NCBI GenBank assembly: GCA_963808815.1
Contig: CAWEGI010000016.1
Coordinates: forward strand, 186,001 to 250,000
DNA: 64,000 nucleotides
Direction: 5' to 3'
Source: DATBLE01 sp963808815
GTDB lineage: Bacteria; Actinomycetota; Thermoleophilia; Gaiellales; Gaiellaceae
Part shown: in pieces, positions 44,498 to 54,820 of the stretch
Layout: the number at the start of each line of letters is the position of its first letter
Position numbering within the stretch: the stretch's first letter is position 1
Made by a program: the position numbers and the translations under genes
The notes under the pieces: generated by a model
Databases searched by the model: none
Told to the model about the DNA's origin: nothing
The model's input: only the letters and a program-made list of their open reading frames with translations

Positions 44498-44914
44498 TTA
44501 CTGGCTCAGCTGAGCCACCCGCATCTGGTTGCCAGACGGATCGCGGAACCCGGCGTCGATCCCGTACGGCTGCTGGGTCGGCTCCTGCTGGAACTCCACG
44601 CCGCGGCGCGTGAGCTCCCCGTAGGTCGCATCGATGTCGTCGGTGGAGAAGAAGAGGCCGGTTGCGGCTCCCTTGGCGACCAGAGCCTTGATCTGGTCTC
44701 GCGTCTCCTCGTCGAAGACGGGCGGGCCGGGCACCGCCATCAGCACGATGGCGACCTCCTGACCGGGGACGCCGACGGTGAGCCAGCGGAAGTTCCCCAG
44801 CTCCGGAACGGTGACGTCCTCGCGGAGCTCGAAGCCGAGCTTCTCGGTGTAGAAGGCCAGTGCCTCGTCCTGGTCGTGGACCCAGACCTGGACGGTCGTC
44901 AGTTGCTTGAGCAT
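44498..44914 (-). CDS. VOC (glyoxalase/bleomycin resistance-like) family protein
   Basis: The 138-residue protein has the vicinal oxygen chelate fold: QLTTVQVWVHDQDEALAFYTEKLGFE at the start and GIDAGFRDPSGNQMRVAQ at the end. The middle carries DIDATYGELTRRGVEFQQEP. The glyoxalase-like metal ligands are only partly evident, so the activity is unknown. An AraC-type regulator gene lies 35 bases upstream on the same strand, a pairing seen in many Actinobacteria. Confidence 0.85.
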   Translation of the reverse strand: MLKQLTTVQVWVHDQDEALAFYTEKLGFELREDVTVPELGNFRWLTVGVPGQEVAIVLMAVPGPPVFDEETRDQIKALVAKGAATGLFFSTDDIDATYGELTRRGVEFQQEPTQQPYGIDAGFRDPSGNQMRVAQLSQ

Positions 44915-44949
44915 GAGTTCCTCCTCGAGTCGGACAGGTCGCGGCGACG

Positions 44950-45384
44950 TTAGCCGCGCTCCTCGCCTCTGTCTTCTCGAAAACTGCGGGACTGCGGGCG
45001 CGCGTACGCCCGCTGGATACAGGTCGGGATCCGGGCCCGGGTGATCGCGGGCGGAAAGGAGTCGCGGTAGGCGGTCGGGGAGAGCCCGAACAGCTTGCCG
45101 AAGCTCGTCGTGAACGACCCGACGCTGCGCAGCCCCACCGTGAGGCAGATGTCCGCAACCGAGCGGTCAGTCGTGCGAAGCAGGGCGGCGGCGCGCTCGA
45201 GCCGTCGGGTCAGCAGGTACTGGTGCGGTGTCTCACCGAATGTCCGCCGGAACTCGCGGCTGAAGTGCGCCGGCGAGAGATATGCGGCCCGGGCAAGGGC
45301 CGGGACGTCCAGAGACTCGCCGTAGCGCGAATCGGCGAGATCCTTCGCGCGGAGCAGGTGCCGGACGGGAGGGAGGATGGACAT
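44950..45384 (-). CDS. AraC-family transcriptional regulator (DNA-binding domain only)
   Basis: The 144-residue protein consists of two helix-turn-helix units: LDVPALARAAYLSPAHFSREFRRTFGETPHQYL and RSVADICLTVGLRSVGSFTTSFGKLFGLSPTAYRDSF. No ligand-binding domain is present, so it may sense through a partner or act constitutively. It likely controls the VOC gene downstream. The C-terminal 30 residues are Arg-rich and not conserved. Confidence 0.88.
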   Translation of the reverse strand: MSILPPVRHLLRAKDLADSRYGESLDVPALARAAYLSPAHFSREFRRTFGETPHQYLLTRRLERAAALLRTTDRSVADICLTVGLRSVGSFTTSFGKLFGLSPTAYRDSFPPAITRARIPTCIQRAYARPQSRSFREDRGEERG

Positions 45385-45461
45385 CTGTCTTGGTCAGCGG
45401 GGGATGCGGCGGAACATGACGTACGGACCGAGGTCGCGCACGTATCTCATCGCTCGGTCGC

Positions 45462-47144
45462 CTAGCGGATCGGGAACGAGAAGCCCGCCTTGCCGGTCGC
45501 GCCTCCGGCCGTCACGCTCAGCGTTCCGACCAGCCTCCCGGCGGCGCCCTTCGGGACGATGCCCGCGCAGACGGCCGCGCCGGCCGCATACGTTCCGGTC
45601 GCGCGGACCGCCCGTCCGCCGGCCGAGGCGGTGCAGGAGACCTTCACTGCGGACGCGCTCGTCCGAACCTGCGCCGTGATCCGGAACGCCCTGCCGGCCC
45701 GCACGACGGCCGCCGTTCTCAGGCCCGCGAGTGAGACCGACGCTGTGCTCCGCGTGAAGACGCTGAGCGAGCCGAGTTCGCGGCCGCAGGCGCAACTGAA
45801 ACCGATCGGCTCGACGGCCGAGACGTAGAGGTGACGCCCGTCCGGGCTGATCGCCGACGCGCTCGCCCTGGAGAGCACCTGCCCGCGCGCGCACGCGTCG
45901 CTGTTCTCGACGTCGCTGACACAGCCTGCGGCGCCGGGCAGCCGGTCGATCCGGCCGTCGGCGTGGCGCCTGAACGCGAGCACGGCGTTCTGGAAGGGCG
46001 ACACGGCGTAGAGACCCTCCCCGTCGGGGCTGATCGTGATCTCGGCGACTCCCTCGAGATCGGCCGATGCGCGCGTCGTCAACAGCCGGAGCGACCCGGT
46101 CGCCGGGTCTCGACGTAGGAGGACGATCGCCCCCGGGTAGTACGAGGGCACGTAGAGCGTGAGACCGTCCGGGCTGATCGAGAGGTCGAGTCCGTTCTCG
46201 AGCTGCGGGAGCGTGGTACACGCGCCGCCGCGGCCGTCGACGGCCAGGCAGCCCTGGAGCCCGGGCAGCTGGGTCAGCGCTCCGCCAGGCCCCCGCCGGA
46301 AGGCGGCGATCGCGTCACGGGCCAGCACGTAGACGTTCTTCCCGTCCGGGCTCGCCGCCACCGCGATCGACGCGATCAACCCCCTGCCGCGGCGGCAGCC
46401 TTCGGCAGGTAGGCCCGGGCCCTCGTCGTCGCCGACGTCCTCGTCGGCCTCCTGCTCAGCGGTGCACGCCGCTTCTCCGGCGAGCTGCTGGAGCTGTCCG
46501 GAGCCGGCGCTGCGGGTGAAGGCCGCGACGGCGTTGCTCCGGGCCGAGGCGACGTAGAGGTTCGTGCCGTCGCGAGTGATCGCGATGTCGGCCGCACCGC
46601 GCAGTCCGATACCCACGGAGCAGCCCTCCAGGGCGTCTGTGCCGGCGCACCCCCCGGCTCCGGGAAGCTGCGTGAGGACACCGCCGGGCGAGCGGCCGAA
46701 GGTCGCGACCGAACCCGAGGCGAAACCGGCGGCGTAGACGTGGCGGCCGTTGGCCGATACCGCGACTGCAGACGCGCCCTGGATCGCCCGGCCTTCGCCG
46801 CAGCCGTCGTCGAGGTCGCCGACGCAGCCCGCCGGACCGGCCGGCTGCGTGATCCGGCCGGTCGCACGGTCGCGCGCGAAGACGGCGATCGACCCGGAGT
46901 TGCCCGAGACGTTCGGGGCGACGCCCGAGCTGGCCGCGTAGACGCTGCGCCCGTCCGGCGAGACGGCGACCGCGTCTGGTCCGTTCAGGGCACGCGCGTC
47001 GGCGCAGATCCCCTCCGTCACCAGCTGGCTCACGCAGGCGCCAGGCCCCGCGAGCTGGACGAGCTGGCCGGGCTGCGCCCCCGCTCCGAGCCCGGCGACG
47101 GCTCCTCCGGCGACGAGAACGGCCAAGCTTTGCAGGCCTGCCAC
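45462..47144 (-). CDS. secreted beta-propeller repeat protein
   Basis: The 560-residue protein has a signal peptide (LAVLVAGGAVAGLGAGA). About seven repeats of roughly 60 residues follow, each with a loop such as QLPGxxGC...C...L and a strand pair such as VAVSPDGRSVYAAS. This is a lactonase/YVTN-like propeller with paired cysteines in each blade, probably disulfide-bonded outside the cell. The last 110 residues (TASVSLAGLRTAAVVRAGRAFRITAQV) form an Ig-like domain. It diverges from the atp genes. Confidence 0.82.
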   Translation of the reverse strand: MAGLQSLAVLVAGGAVAGLGAGAQPGQLVQLAGPGACVSQLVTEGICADARALNGPDAVAVSPDGRSVYAASSGVAPNVSGNSGSIAVFARDRATGRITQPAGPAGCVGDLDDGCGEGRAIQGASAVAVSANGRHVYAAGFASGSVATFGRSPGGVLTQLPGAGGCAGTDALEGCSVGIGLRGAADIAITRDGTNLYVASARSNAVAAFTRSAGSGQLQQLAGEAACTAEQEADEDVGDDEGPGLPAEGCRRGRGLIASIAVAASPDGKNVYVLARDAIAAFRRGPGGALTQLPGLQGCLAVDGRGGACTTLPQLENGLDLSISPDGLTLYVPSYYPGAIVLLRRDPATGSLRLLTTRASADLEGVAEITISPDGEGLYAVSPFQNAVLAFRRHADGRIDRLPGAAGCVSDVENSDACARGQVLSRASASAISPDGRHLYVSAVEPIGFSCACGRELGSLSVFTRSTASVSLAGLRTAAVVRAGRAFRITAQVRTSASAVKVSCTASAGGRAVRATGTYAAGAAVCAGIVPKGAAGRLVGTLSVTAGGATGKAGFSFPIR

Positions 47145-47282
47145 CAGTGCGGCAGTATCGCACGACCGGAAATCGCAGCTTTGTCGCCCCCAGGTACGAT
47201 CGAGTTACAAGCTATCGGCCGATCGAAGTGGTCAAGCGATATTCGCGTGTCACAAACTCGCCTGATATGCTCGCCGTCGCAG

Positions 47283-47480
47283 ATGGAGCCTGCGCGCCAG
47301 ACGTTCGATCCCGCCGGCGCGGGCGCCTTGCTGGTCACGGGTACCGCGGCAGGCACTGCGGGTGGCGCCCTGATCGGCTGGGCTACCGGGTCGCTCGCAT
47401 ACGGCCTCCTCGCAGGGGCGGCCGTCGGCGTGCCTCTGGGCATCTACGCGGTGTACCGCCGCTACGGGAAGTCGCTCTGA
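47283..47480 (+). CDS. AtpZ/AtpI-like small membrane protein
   Basis: The 65-residue protein has two membrane helices (GALLVTGTAAGTAGGALIGWATG and AYGLLAGAAVGVPLGIYAVYR), as in the small proteins encoded at the head of many ATP synthase operons, which help c-ring assembly or ion supply. ATG 47283 is preceded by TATGCT (47266-47271). Its TGA overlaps the start of the next gene. Identity rests on size, topology and position. Confidence 0.65.
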   Translation: MEPARQTFDPAGAGALLVTGTAAGTAGGALIGWATGSLAYGLLAGAAVGVPLGIYAVYRRYGKSL

Positions 47481-47852
47481 TGCCGTCGGCCATGTTCAGC
47501 CCGCGCCCGGAGCCGAATCACCTGCTGCCGGCGCTCGCCGGCGGCATCGTGCTGCTGATCGCACTGCCCGTCTTCCTCCTGGCCGGCTGGCCGATCGGCG
47601 GCTGGGCGCTCGGCGACCGTGCTCTACGTCGCGGTCCACGCGCTCGACCTCGTCGTCACCCGGCTGGGGAACGGTGCGAAGGTCTTCGGCGTCCTCTTCA
47701 AGGCTCTCGGCCTGCTGGTCGTGCTCATCGCCACCGCGTCCTCGGACAAGGAGCTCGCGATCGCGGCCGTGCTCACCTATGCACTCGCCTACACGGCCGA
47801 GTTCGGGCTGTCCCTCGCCTCCTACTACGGCCGGGAGCCGATCGGCAAATGA
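47480..47852 (+). CDS. atpI: ATP synthase subunit I-like membrane protein, one-base frameshift
   Basis: Two frames give one four-helix protein of about 123 residues: GGIVLLIALPVFLLAGWPIG, then VLYVAVHALDLVV, AKVFGVLFKALGLLVVLIATA and LAIAAVLTYALAYTAEFGLSL. One extra base near 47611-47615 splits it; without it the junction reads GWALGTVLYVAVHA. Its stop overlaps the atpB ATG. Helix pattern and place fit AtpI, though sequence similarity is weak. Confidence 0.62.
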
Positions 47853-48710
47853 AGCGCTGGCTCTTCCTCGCTTCGACCGCCGCACTGGTCTTCCCGACCG
47901 CGGCCTTCGCCCGCGGCAAGTTCGACCCGACCACCGAGTTCGAGCAGCACGAGTGGATCTCCATCCACATCGGCGGGCTAGATCTGTCGATCACGAAGGC
48001 GGTCGTCTACCTGATGATCGGGACGCTGTTGACGATCCTGATGGGGCTCGGGCTGATGCGCGTGGAAGGTGGTTTCGGGAAAGGACGTCGGTCGCCGCCA
48101 GTCCGTCGGGGAGCAGATCTACGAGGTCGCGCAGGTGCAGATCGCCGAACAGGGGCTACCGACGAAGGCGATCGGCCGCTGGTTCCCCTACGTGGCGACG
48201 CTGATGCTCTTCATCTGGGTCGTGAACATGATCGGCTTCATCCCGCTGCCGCTCACCGGCGAGAAGTGGCACGGCGTCCCGACCTGGGGGATCTACGCCG
48301 CCACCTCGTCGCTGTCCGTGACCCTCGCGCTCGCCCTCCTCACTTTCGTCTTCACGCACTACGAGGGGATCAGGTGGAACGGGCCGCGGCGCTACTTCAA
48401 GAGCTGGATCCCGGAGGCGCCGAAGGCGCTGCTCTTCCTGATCGTGCCGCTCGAGATCCTCGGCCAGTTCATGCGCCTGATCTCGCTGAGCGTCCGCCTC
48501 TTCGCGAACATGCTCGCCGGCCACATCCTGATCCTCACGTTCCTCGGCCTGATGTTCATCCTCGAGTCGGTCATCCTGGCCGTCTTCGTGGTGCCGATCG
48601 CGACGGTCTTCTACCTCTTCGAGGTCGTGATCGTCGTCTCGATCCAGGCCTTCATCTTCTCCGCCCTGTCAGCCATCTACATCGGCTCGGCGATCGAGCC
48701 GGAACACTAG
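47849..48710 (+). CDS. atpB: ATP synthase subunit a, one-base frameshift
   Basis: Subunit a forms the proton half-channels beside the c-ring. The first frame has a signal-like start (LFLASTAALVFPTAAFARGKF) and EWISIHIGGLDLSITKAVVYL. The second has VSGKDVGRRQSVGEQIYEV, the LEILGQFMRLISLSVRLFANMLAGHILI helix with the essential Arg, and a final helix with FEVVIVVSIQAFIFSAL. One extra G at 48064-48065 breaks the frame; removal gives MRVKVVSGKDVG. As subunit a is essential, a sequence error is likely. Confidence 0.93.
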
Positions 48711-48724
48711 GAGGGAAGAACCAC

Positions 48725-48988
48725 ATGCTTGCTGCTCTCATCGCCGCAACCACAGGCGACGTCACCAAGGCCGGCAAGGCGATCGGCCTCGCGCTCGGCG
48801 TCGGCCTCGGCGCGCTCGGCGCCGGCGTCGGCATCGGCAACATCTTCGGCTCGATGATCCAGTCCGTCGCCCGCCAGCCGGAGCTCCGCGGCGAGCTCCA
48901 GGGCATCCAGTGGCTCGGCTTCGCGCTGACCGAGGCTGTCGTCTTCTACGGCCTGCTGGGCTCGATTCTCGCCTTCGTCCTCGTCTGA
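48725..48988 (+). CDS. atpE: ATP synthase subunit c
   Basis: The 87-residue protein is a helical hairpin: AIGLALGVGLGALGAGVGIGN, the polar loop RQPELRGELQ, and WLGFALTEAVVFYGLLGSILAF with the proton-binding Glu70. No Na+-binding Gln is seen in helix 1, so protons are the likely coupling ion. A GGAGGG site lies 7-12 bases before the ATG, stronger than at neighbouring genes, in line with the high copy number of subunit c. The stop overlaps atpF by TGATG. Confidence 0.96.
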   Translation: MLAALIAATTGDVTKAGKAIGLALGVGLGALGAGVGIGNIFGSMIQSVARQPELRGELQGIQWLGFALTEAVVFYGLLGSILAFVLV

Positions 48989-49527
48989 TGGCCGCAACGC
49001 TGGTGCTCGGCGCGAACGCGCTGATCAAGGTCACGCCGGGGCTGATGATCTGGACGATCGTCTGCTTCCTGATCGCCCTCTTCGTGCTCAAGCGGTTTGC
49101 ATTCGGCCCGATCCAGAAGGCGATCGACGACCGGCGCGAGCGCATCCGCCAGTCGATCGACGAGGCCGACCGCGCCCGCGAGGAGGCGCGCAACCTGCTC
49201 GAGGAGCACCGCAAGCTGCTCGGCAGGGCGAAGTCCGACGCCGAGGAGATCCTCGCCGAGGCGCGCAAGCAGTCAGATGCCCAGCGCGAGCGGGTCCGCG
49301 AGGAGACCGAGGCCGACCGCCAGCGGCGGCTCGAGGAGACCAAGAAGCAGATCGATGCCGAGACGCATCGTGCGCTCGAGCAGATCCGCGCCGAAGTCGC
49401 CGACCTCACGCTGATCGCCACCGCGAAGGTGACCGGCAAGGTTCTCGACCGCGACGACCACCGCAAGCTGATCGAGGACGCGATCGGCGACCTCGACTTC
49501 TCCGTACTCGAGAAGGAAACGGTCTGA
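48988..49527 (+). CDS. atpF: ATP synthase subunit b
   Basis: The 179-residue protein has one N-terminal helix in the membrane (TPGLMIWTIVCFLIALFVLKRFAF) and a long charged coiled coil (DDRRERIRQSIDEADRAREEARNLLEEHRKLL...). It ends in a domain that contacts delta. It is the peripheral stalk. The ATG overlaps the atpE stop. Its own stop overlaps the putative CTG start of atpH. Confidence 0.96.
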   Translation: MAATLVLGANALIKVTPGLMIWTIVCFLIALFVLKRFAFGPIQKAIDDRRERIRQSIDEADRAREEARNLLEEHRKLLGRAKSDAEEILAEARKQSDAQRERVREETEADRQRRLEETKKQIDAETHRALEQIRAEVADLTLIATAKVTGKVLDRDDHRKLIEDAIGDLDFSVLEKETV

Positions 49528-50057
49528 GCGTCGTCCACCGTACGTACGCGCGGTCCCTCTTCGAGGCCGCGAACGAGGCCGGGCGCTTGCCCGCCGTCCG
49601 CCGGGACCTAGCCGACTTCGTCGAGGCAGGCCGGCAGGTGCCCGAGCTCGACGAGCTGCTCCGCAACCCGCAGCTCGACGAGCGGGCGAAGGCCGCCGCC
49701 GTCGACGCCGTCGCCGGAGGGGGCGATCCGCTCGTCCTCAACCTCCTGCGCCTGCTCGTGGAGAAGGGCCGCGGGGGAGAGGTGGCGCAGGTCGCCGACG
49801 AGTTCGAGCGGATGGCCGCCGCCGAGGAGGGCGAGCTGTCCGTCGAATTGACCACCGCCTACGAGCTCTCCGACGAGGAGGCGCGTACGATCGTCGGCCA
49901 GATCGAACAGCGCTCCGGCCGGAAGGTCGAGGCCAGCCGGACCGTCGACCCCGACCTGATCGGCGGCGTGGTCCTCCAGGTCGGCTCGCGCCGGGTCGAC
50001 GCCAGCATCCGCGGCCGGCTCGAGCAGCTCGGCCGAGACCTCCGTACCCGTGTCTGA
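49524..50057 (+). CDS. atpH: ATP synthase subunit delta
   Basis: Subunit delta links the b stalk to the alpha subunits. The conserved start VVHRTYARSLFEAANEAGR lies upstream of any ATG, GTG or TTG. The only start-like codon is CTG 49524, which overlaps the atpF stop as CTGA, giving 177 residues, the usual size. The C-terminal part with VELTTAYELSDEEARTIVGQIEQRSGRKVEA and DLIGGVVLQVGSRRVDASIRGRLEQL is typical. Confidence 0.93.
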   Translation: MSVVHRTYARSLFEAANEAGRLPAVRRDLADFVEAGRQVPELDELLRNPQLDERAKAAAVDAVAGGGDPLVLNLLRLLVEKGRGGEVAQVADEFERMAAAEEGELSVELTTAYELSDEEARTIVGQIEQRSGRKVEASRTVDPDLIGGVVLQVGSRRVDASIRGRLEQLGRDLRTRV

Positions 50058-50075
50058 TACCGAAGGAGCCCTGAG

Positions 50076-51605
<1,530 letters not shown>

Positions 51606-51630
51606 CGGAAACGAGCGAGAGAAAAACGGC

Positions 51631-52524
51631 ATGGCCTCTGTCCAAGACCTGAAGCGGAGAATCAGGTCCATCCGCAACACGCGGAAGATCACCAAAGCCA
51701 TGGAGCTGGTCGCCTCCGCACGGCTCAGGCGGGCGCAGGCAAGGATCGAAGCGATGCGCCCCTACGCCGACCGGATGATGGAGCTGATGGTGGGCACGGC
51801 GCGCGCGAGCTCGTCCGTTCGCGGCCTGCCGCTGCTCCAGCGCCGGGACGAGGAGCGGGCGGTGGCGATCATGCCGTTGACCGGCGACCGCGGCCTGGCG
51901 GGTGCCTTCAACGCGCAGGTGCTGCGGCACGCTCTCGCACTCGAGCGGCAGCTCCGCGGCGAGGGGAAGCGCGTGCGCTGGCTCGTGTCCGGCCGCAAGG
52001 GCTCCTCCACGCTTCGCTTCCGCCGGTTCGAGGTCCTGCAGGCCTGGACGGGCTTCAGCGACCGGCCCGCCTACGTGGACGCACAGGCGATCGCCCATCG
52101 GATCTCCGAGCTCTACGTGGCCGAGGAGGTCGACCGGGTCGTGATCGTCTACAACCACTTCGTGTCGCCGCTCGTTCAGCAGGTGGTCGAGCAGGACGTC
52201 CTGCCGATCCCGGAGCAGATGCTCGAGGCGGGCCAGGACGAGGACCGGCACTCGGCCTTGCTCGGCGACTTCATCTACGAGCCGGAGCCCGAGCAGATTC
52301 TCGAGCGGCTGCTCCCGGTGTACATCGAGACCGAGCTCTACCGCGCGCTGCTCGAGTCGGCCGCCTCGGAGCAGGGCGCACGGATGACGGCGATGCGCAA
52401 TGCCTCGAAGAACGCCGGCGAGCTGATCGACAGCTTGACGCTGGCGATGAACCGTGCGAGGCAGGCGGAGATCACCCAGGAGATCCTGGAGGTCGTCGCA
52501 GGCGCGGATGCACTGACCGCGTAG
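51631..52524 (+). CDS. atpG: ATP synthase subunit gamma
   Basis: Gamma is the rotor shaft of F1. The 297-residue protein shows the N-terminal helix ASVQDLKRRIRSIRNTRKITKAMELVASARLRRAQ, the middle domain with PLTGDRGLAGAFNAQVL, and the C-terminal helix MTAMRNASKNAGELIDSLTLAMNRARQAEITQEILEVV. Length and motifs are normal. It is the last atp gene before the inserted transporter cluster; atpD follows only 9.4 kb later. Confidence 0.97.
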   Translation: MASVQDLKRRIRSIRNTRKITKAMELVASARLRRAQARIEAMRPYADRMMELMVGTARASSSVRGLPLLQRRDEERAVAIMPLTGDRGLAGAFNAQVLRHALALERQLRGEGKRVRWLVSGRKGSSTLRFRRFEVLQAWTGFSDRPAYVDAQAIAHRISELYVAEEVDRVVIVYNHFVSPLVQQVVEQDVLPIPEQMLEAGQDEDRHSALLGDFIYEPEPEQILERLLPVYIETELYRALLESAASEQGARMTAMRNASKNAGELIDSLTLAMNRARQAEITQEILEVVAGADALTA

Positions 52525-52646
52525 AAGCTAGGTGGGAAGCCGGCGGCGGCAGGTTTCCGATTGCACGATCTCGCTAACTTTCTGGTCACCGGACGGTCTC
52601 ACTCCGGTAACGCGGGCGTGATGCCCGTTATGCTCTAGACCCGCCA

Positions 52647-53715
52647 GTGGCCACTACCGAACGCCCCGAGCTCGTCTCCTCCGGCGCAGGCCTCGCCTCG
52701 ACCGTCGCCGCCGAGACGCACGGCGCGATCGGTACCGAAGGCGCGGTACGCGCACGTGGCTACTGGGAGGGCGTGTTCATACGATTCCGCCGCGACAAGT
52801 TCGCGATCGTCGGCGGGATCTACTGCGTCCTGCTGGTCCTGGTCGGGTTCATCGGCGCCCCGATCGCCGCGCACTTTCTCGGCCACGGGCCCAACGACCA
52901 GTTCGCCGGCGGGCTCGACCCGCAAGACGGTGCTCCCGGTCGGCCCGCTGTCGGAAGTGTCGACGCAGCCCTATCCAGGGGCGGTGGGCAATTTCCAGCA
53001 CACCTTCTTCGTCCTCGGCGCGGACGGCCAGCTCGGGCGCGACGAGTTCCTGCGCCTGCTGTACGGCACCCAGACCTCGCTCGAGGTCGCCGTCGGCGCG
53101 ACGCTGCTGGCCATGGTGGTCGGCGTCCTGATGGGCGCCCTCGCCGGCTTCTACAGCGGCATGACCGACACGGTGATCAGCCGGATGACCGAGATCGTGA
53201 TGGCCTTCCCTGTGCTGCTGTTCGTGATCGCTCTGGCGAGCACGGCGGGTGAGCGGCTCAACGGCGTCACTTTCGGGTTCCTCTCGCCCGGGGTCGTGAC
53301 CCTCATCTTCGTTCTCGGCATCTTCGGATGGTTCTATCCAGCCCGAATCGTTCGAGCCCAGGTCCTGTCGTTACGCGAGAAGGAATTCGTCGAGGCGGCG
53401 CGGATGATCGGCACGAACGACTGGAAGATCATCCGGTCGCACATCCTGCCGCACCTGGTCGCCCCGATCATCGTCTACTCGACTCTGGTGATCGCCACGA
53501 ACATCCTGGCGGAGGCGGGTCTGTCGTTCCTCGGCCTCGGGATCCAGCAGCCGACAGCGAGCTGGGGCAACCTGCTGGCGACCGCGCCGGACTACTACTT
53601 GACGCAGCCATGGCTGATGGTCTGGCCCGGCGTCGCAGTGCTGCTCGCGACGCTCGCATTCAACCTGCTCGGCGACGGCCTGCGCGACTCCTTCGACCCG
53701 CGGTCGTCCGGCTAG
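52647..53715 (+). CDS. peptide ABC transporter permease (OppC/DppC type), one-base frameshift
   Basis: The second permease of a peptide/nickel-type importer. The first frame has a cytoplasmic start and first helix (FAIVGGIYCVLLVLVGFIGAPIAAHF). The second has TSLEVAVGATLLAMVVGVLMGALAGFYSG, the ATPase-contact loop EKEFVEAARMIGTNDWKIIRSHILPHL and AEAGLSFLGLGIQQPTASWGNLL. One extra base near 52921-52923 breaks the frame; without it the reading is GGLDPKTVLPVGPL. A TATGCT box lies 12 bases before the GTG. Its partners are 2 kb downstream, an uncommon split. Confidence 0.9.
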
Positions 53716-53723
53716 CGAACGCC

Positions 53724-54476
53724 GTGCTCGGGGGTCGGACTGCCGTCCTGTTGGTCGCGGCGGCCGCTGCCCTGTGTGCCTGGCCGGTCGCCGGAGCCGG
53801 CGCGGGGAGCGACGTCGCCAAGGCGCGCACGGTCCAGATCGTCTTCACCGGCAAGGGCGGCGGCCGCTACCTCGACCACACGCGCTGGCTGCACGAGGTC
53901 ACGCGCCAGTGCTACGCGAGCAGACTGGCGGACGAGACGCTCTCGGTGCGCTGGCGGATCGAATGGACGGCCCGGCTCGTTCCGGGCGCGAAAGGGTACG
54001 TCCTGCGGGCGCCCGCCCGCCGGAACGACGCGATCGCCGGCTCCGTCGACGGGACTGCCGTCCAGGACAACTGCGACTCGGCCGAGGAGGAGCCCGGGTG
54101 GGCCGGGACGTCGGTGTGCAAGAGCGACCTCGACCTGCACACCAACGGTGAGCTCTCGTTGAGGAGGGCGGTAGGAGGCGTGCGCCTCGAGCTGCGGGGC
54201 CCGAAGTACAAGAGCCCCGGCCACCCGTGCGAGCTCGACATACGGAACGACCAGCTGGTCACCTCGGTCGCACTCGAGACCACTGCACTCGCCCGGCTGG
54301 CGGCGGGTCGCGCGCTCACGATCCCGATCGGCACCCGTCACCCCGCCGCGGGCGTCGCGTACGTGCCGACCCGGAACTGCTCGCACTTCCCGCACCTCTA
54401 CGACGGCGTCGAGTACCTCTACGACTGCGAAGACACCCTGATCTGGAACGGCGCCGTCACCATTCGCGCGCTCTAG
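53724..54476 (+). CDS. secreted protein, unknown
   Basis: The 250-residue protein has a signal peptide (TAVLLVAAAAALCAWPVAGAGAG) and a beta-rich mature part with six or so cysteines (QCYASRLADE, DNCDSAEEEPGW, VCKSDLDLHTNGEL, HPCELDIRND, RNCSHFPHLYDGVEYLYDCEDTL), likely disulfide-bonded. I recognise no family. GTG 53724 lies 8 bases after the oppC stop, so it is probably co-transcribed with the permease. Confidence 0.68.
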   Translation: MLGGRTAVLLVAAAAALCAWPVAGAGAGSDVAKARTVQIVFTGKGGGRYLDHTRWLHEVTRQCYASRLADETLSVRWRIEWTARLVPGAKGYVLRAPARRNDAIAGSVDGTAVQDNCDSAEEEPGWAGTSVCKSDLDLHTNGELSLRRAVGGVRLELRGPKYKSPGHPCELDIRNDQLVTSVALETTALARLAAGRALTIPIGTRHPAAGVAYVPTRNCSHFPHLYDGVEYLYDCEDTLIWNGAVTIRAL

Positions 54477-54817
54477 CGGCGCTCGCAGCGGCAGTGATGC
54501 TCGCCGGCTGCGGAGGCGGCCAATCACGATCGGAGGCCTGTTCCGCACGTGTTGTCGCGCCCGCCTCTCGGGCTGAGGCGGCCGGCGCACTCCAGCAAGC
54601 CATTGCGGCCGACCACGCGGCCCTCGACGTGCTCGACGCCGCCGATCCCCTGGCCGCCCGCTTCCGCGGGGCCAAGGCGAGGGCCGAGCAGGCGCTCCGT
54701 TCCTTTACGGGAGACCCGCTCCGCTCGCGGACGATGAGTCCGACCGCGACGATCCTGATGAGCGCGCAACGCGTGGTCGGCGAGACCCGGGCGCTGCGCC
54801 GGCAGCTCTGCTCCTAG
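54443..54817 (+). CDS. small lipoprotein, unknown
   Basis: A lipobox is clear: ALAALAAAVMLAGCGGG, with the Cys to be lipidated. The signal needs a start upstream of the ATG at the lipobox itself, and the only suitable codon is CTG 54443, giving a basic n-region (ERRRHHSR). This overlaps the end of the preceding gene by 34 bases. The mature part is about 100 residues, helical and Ala/Arg-rich (EAAGALQQAIAADHAALDVL...) with a terminal Cys. Function is unknown. Confidence 0.55.
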   Translation: MERRRHHSRALAALAAAVMLAGCGGGQSRSEACSARVVAPASRAEAAGALQQAIAADHAALDVLDAADPLAARFRGAKARAEQALRSFTGDPLRSRTMSPTATILMSAQRVVGETRALRRQLCS

Positions 54818-54820
54818 CCG

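Noticed and set aside
48069..48710. atpB starting at 48069 as a short gene
   Set aside because: The frame upstream (from 47849) encodes the expected first part of subunit a and overlaps the atpI stop; one extra base separates the two parts.
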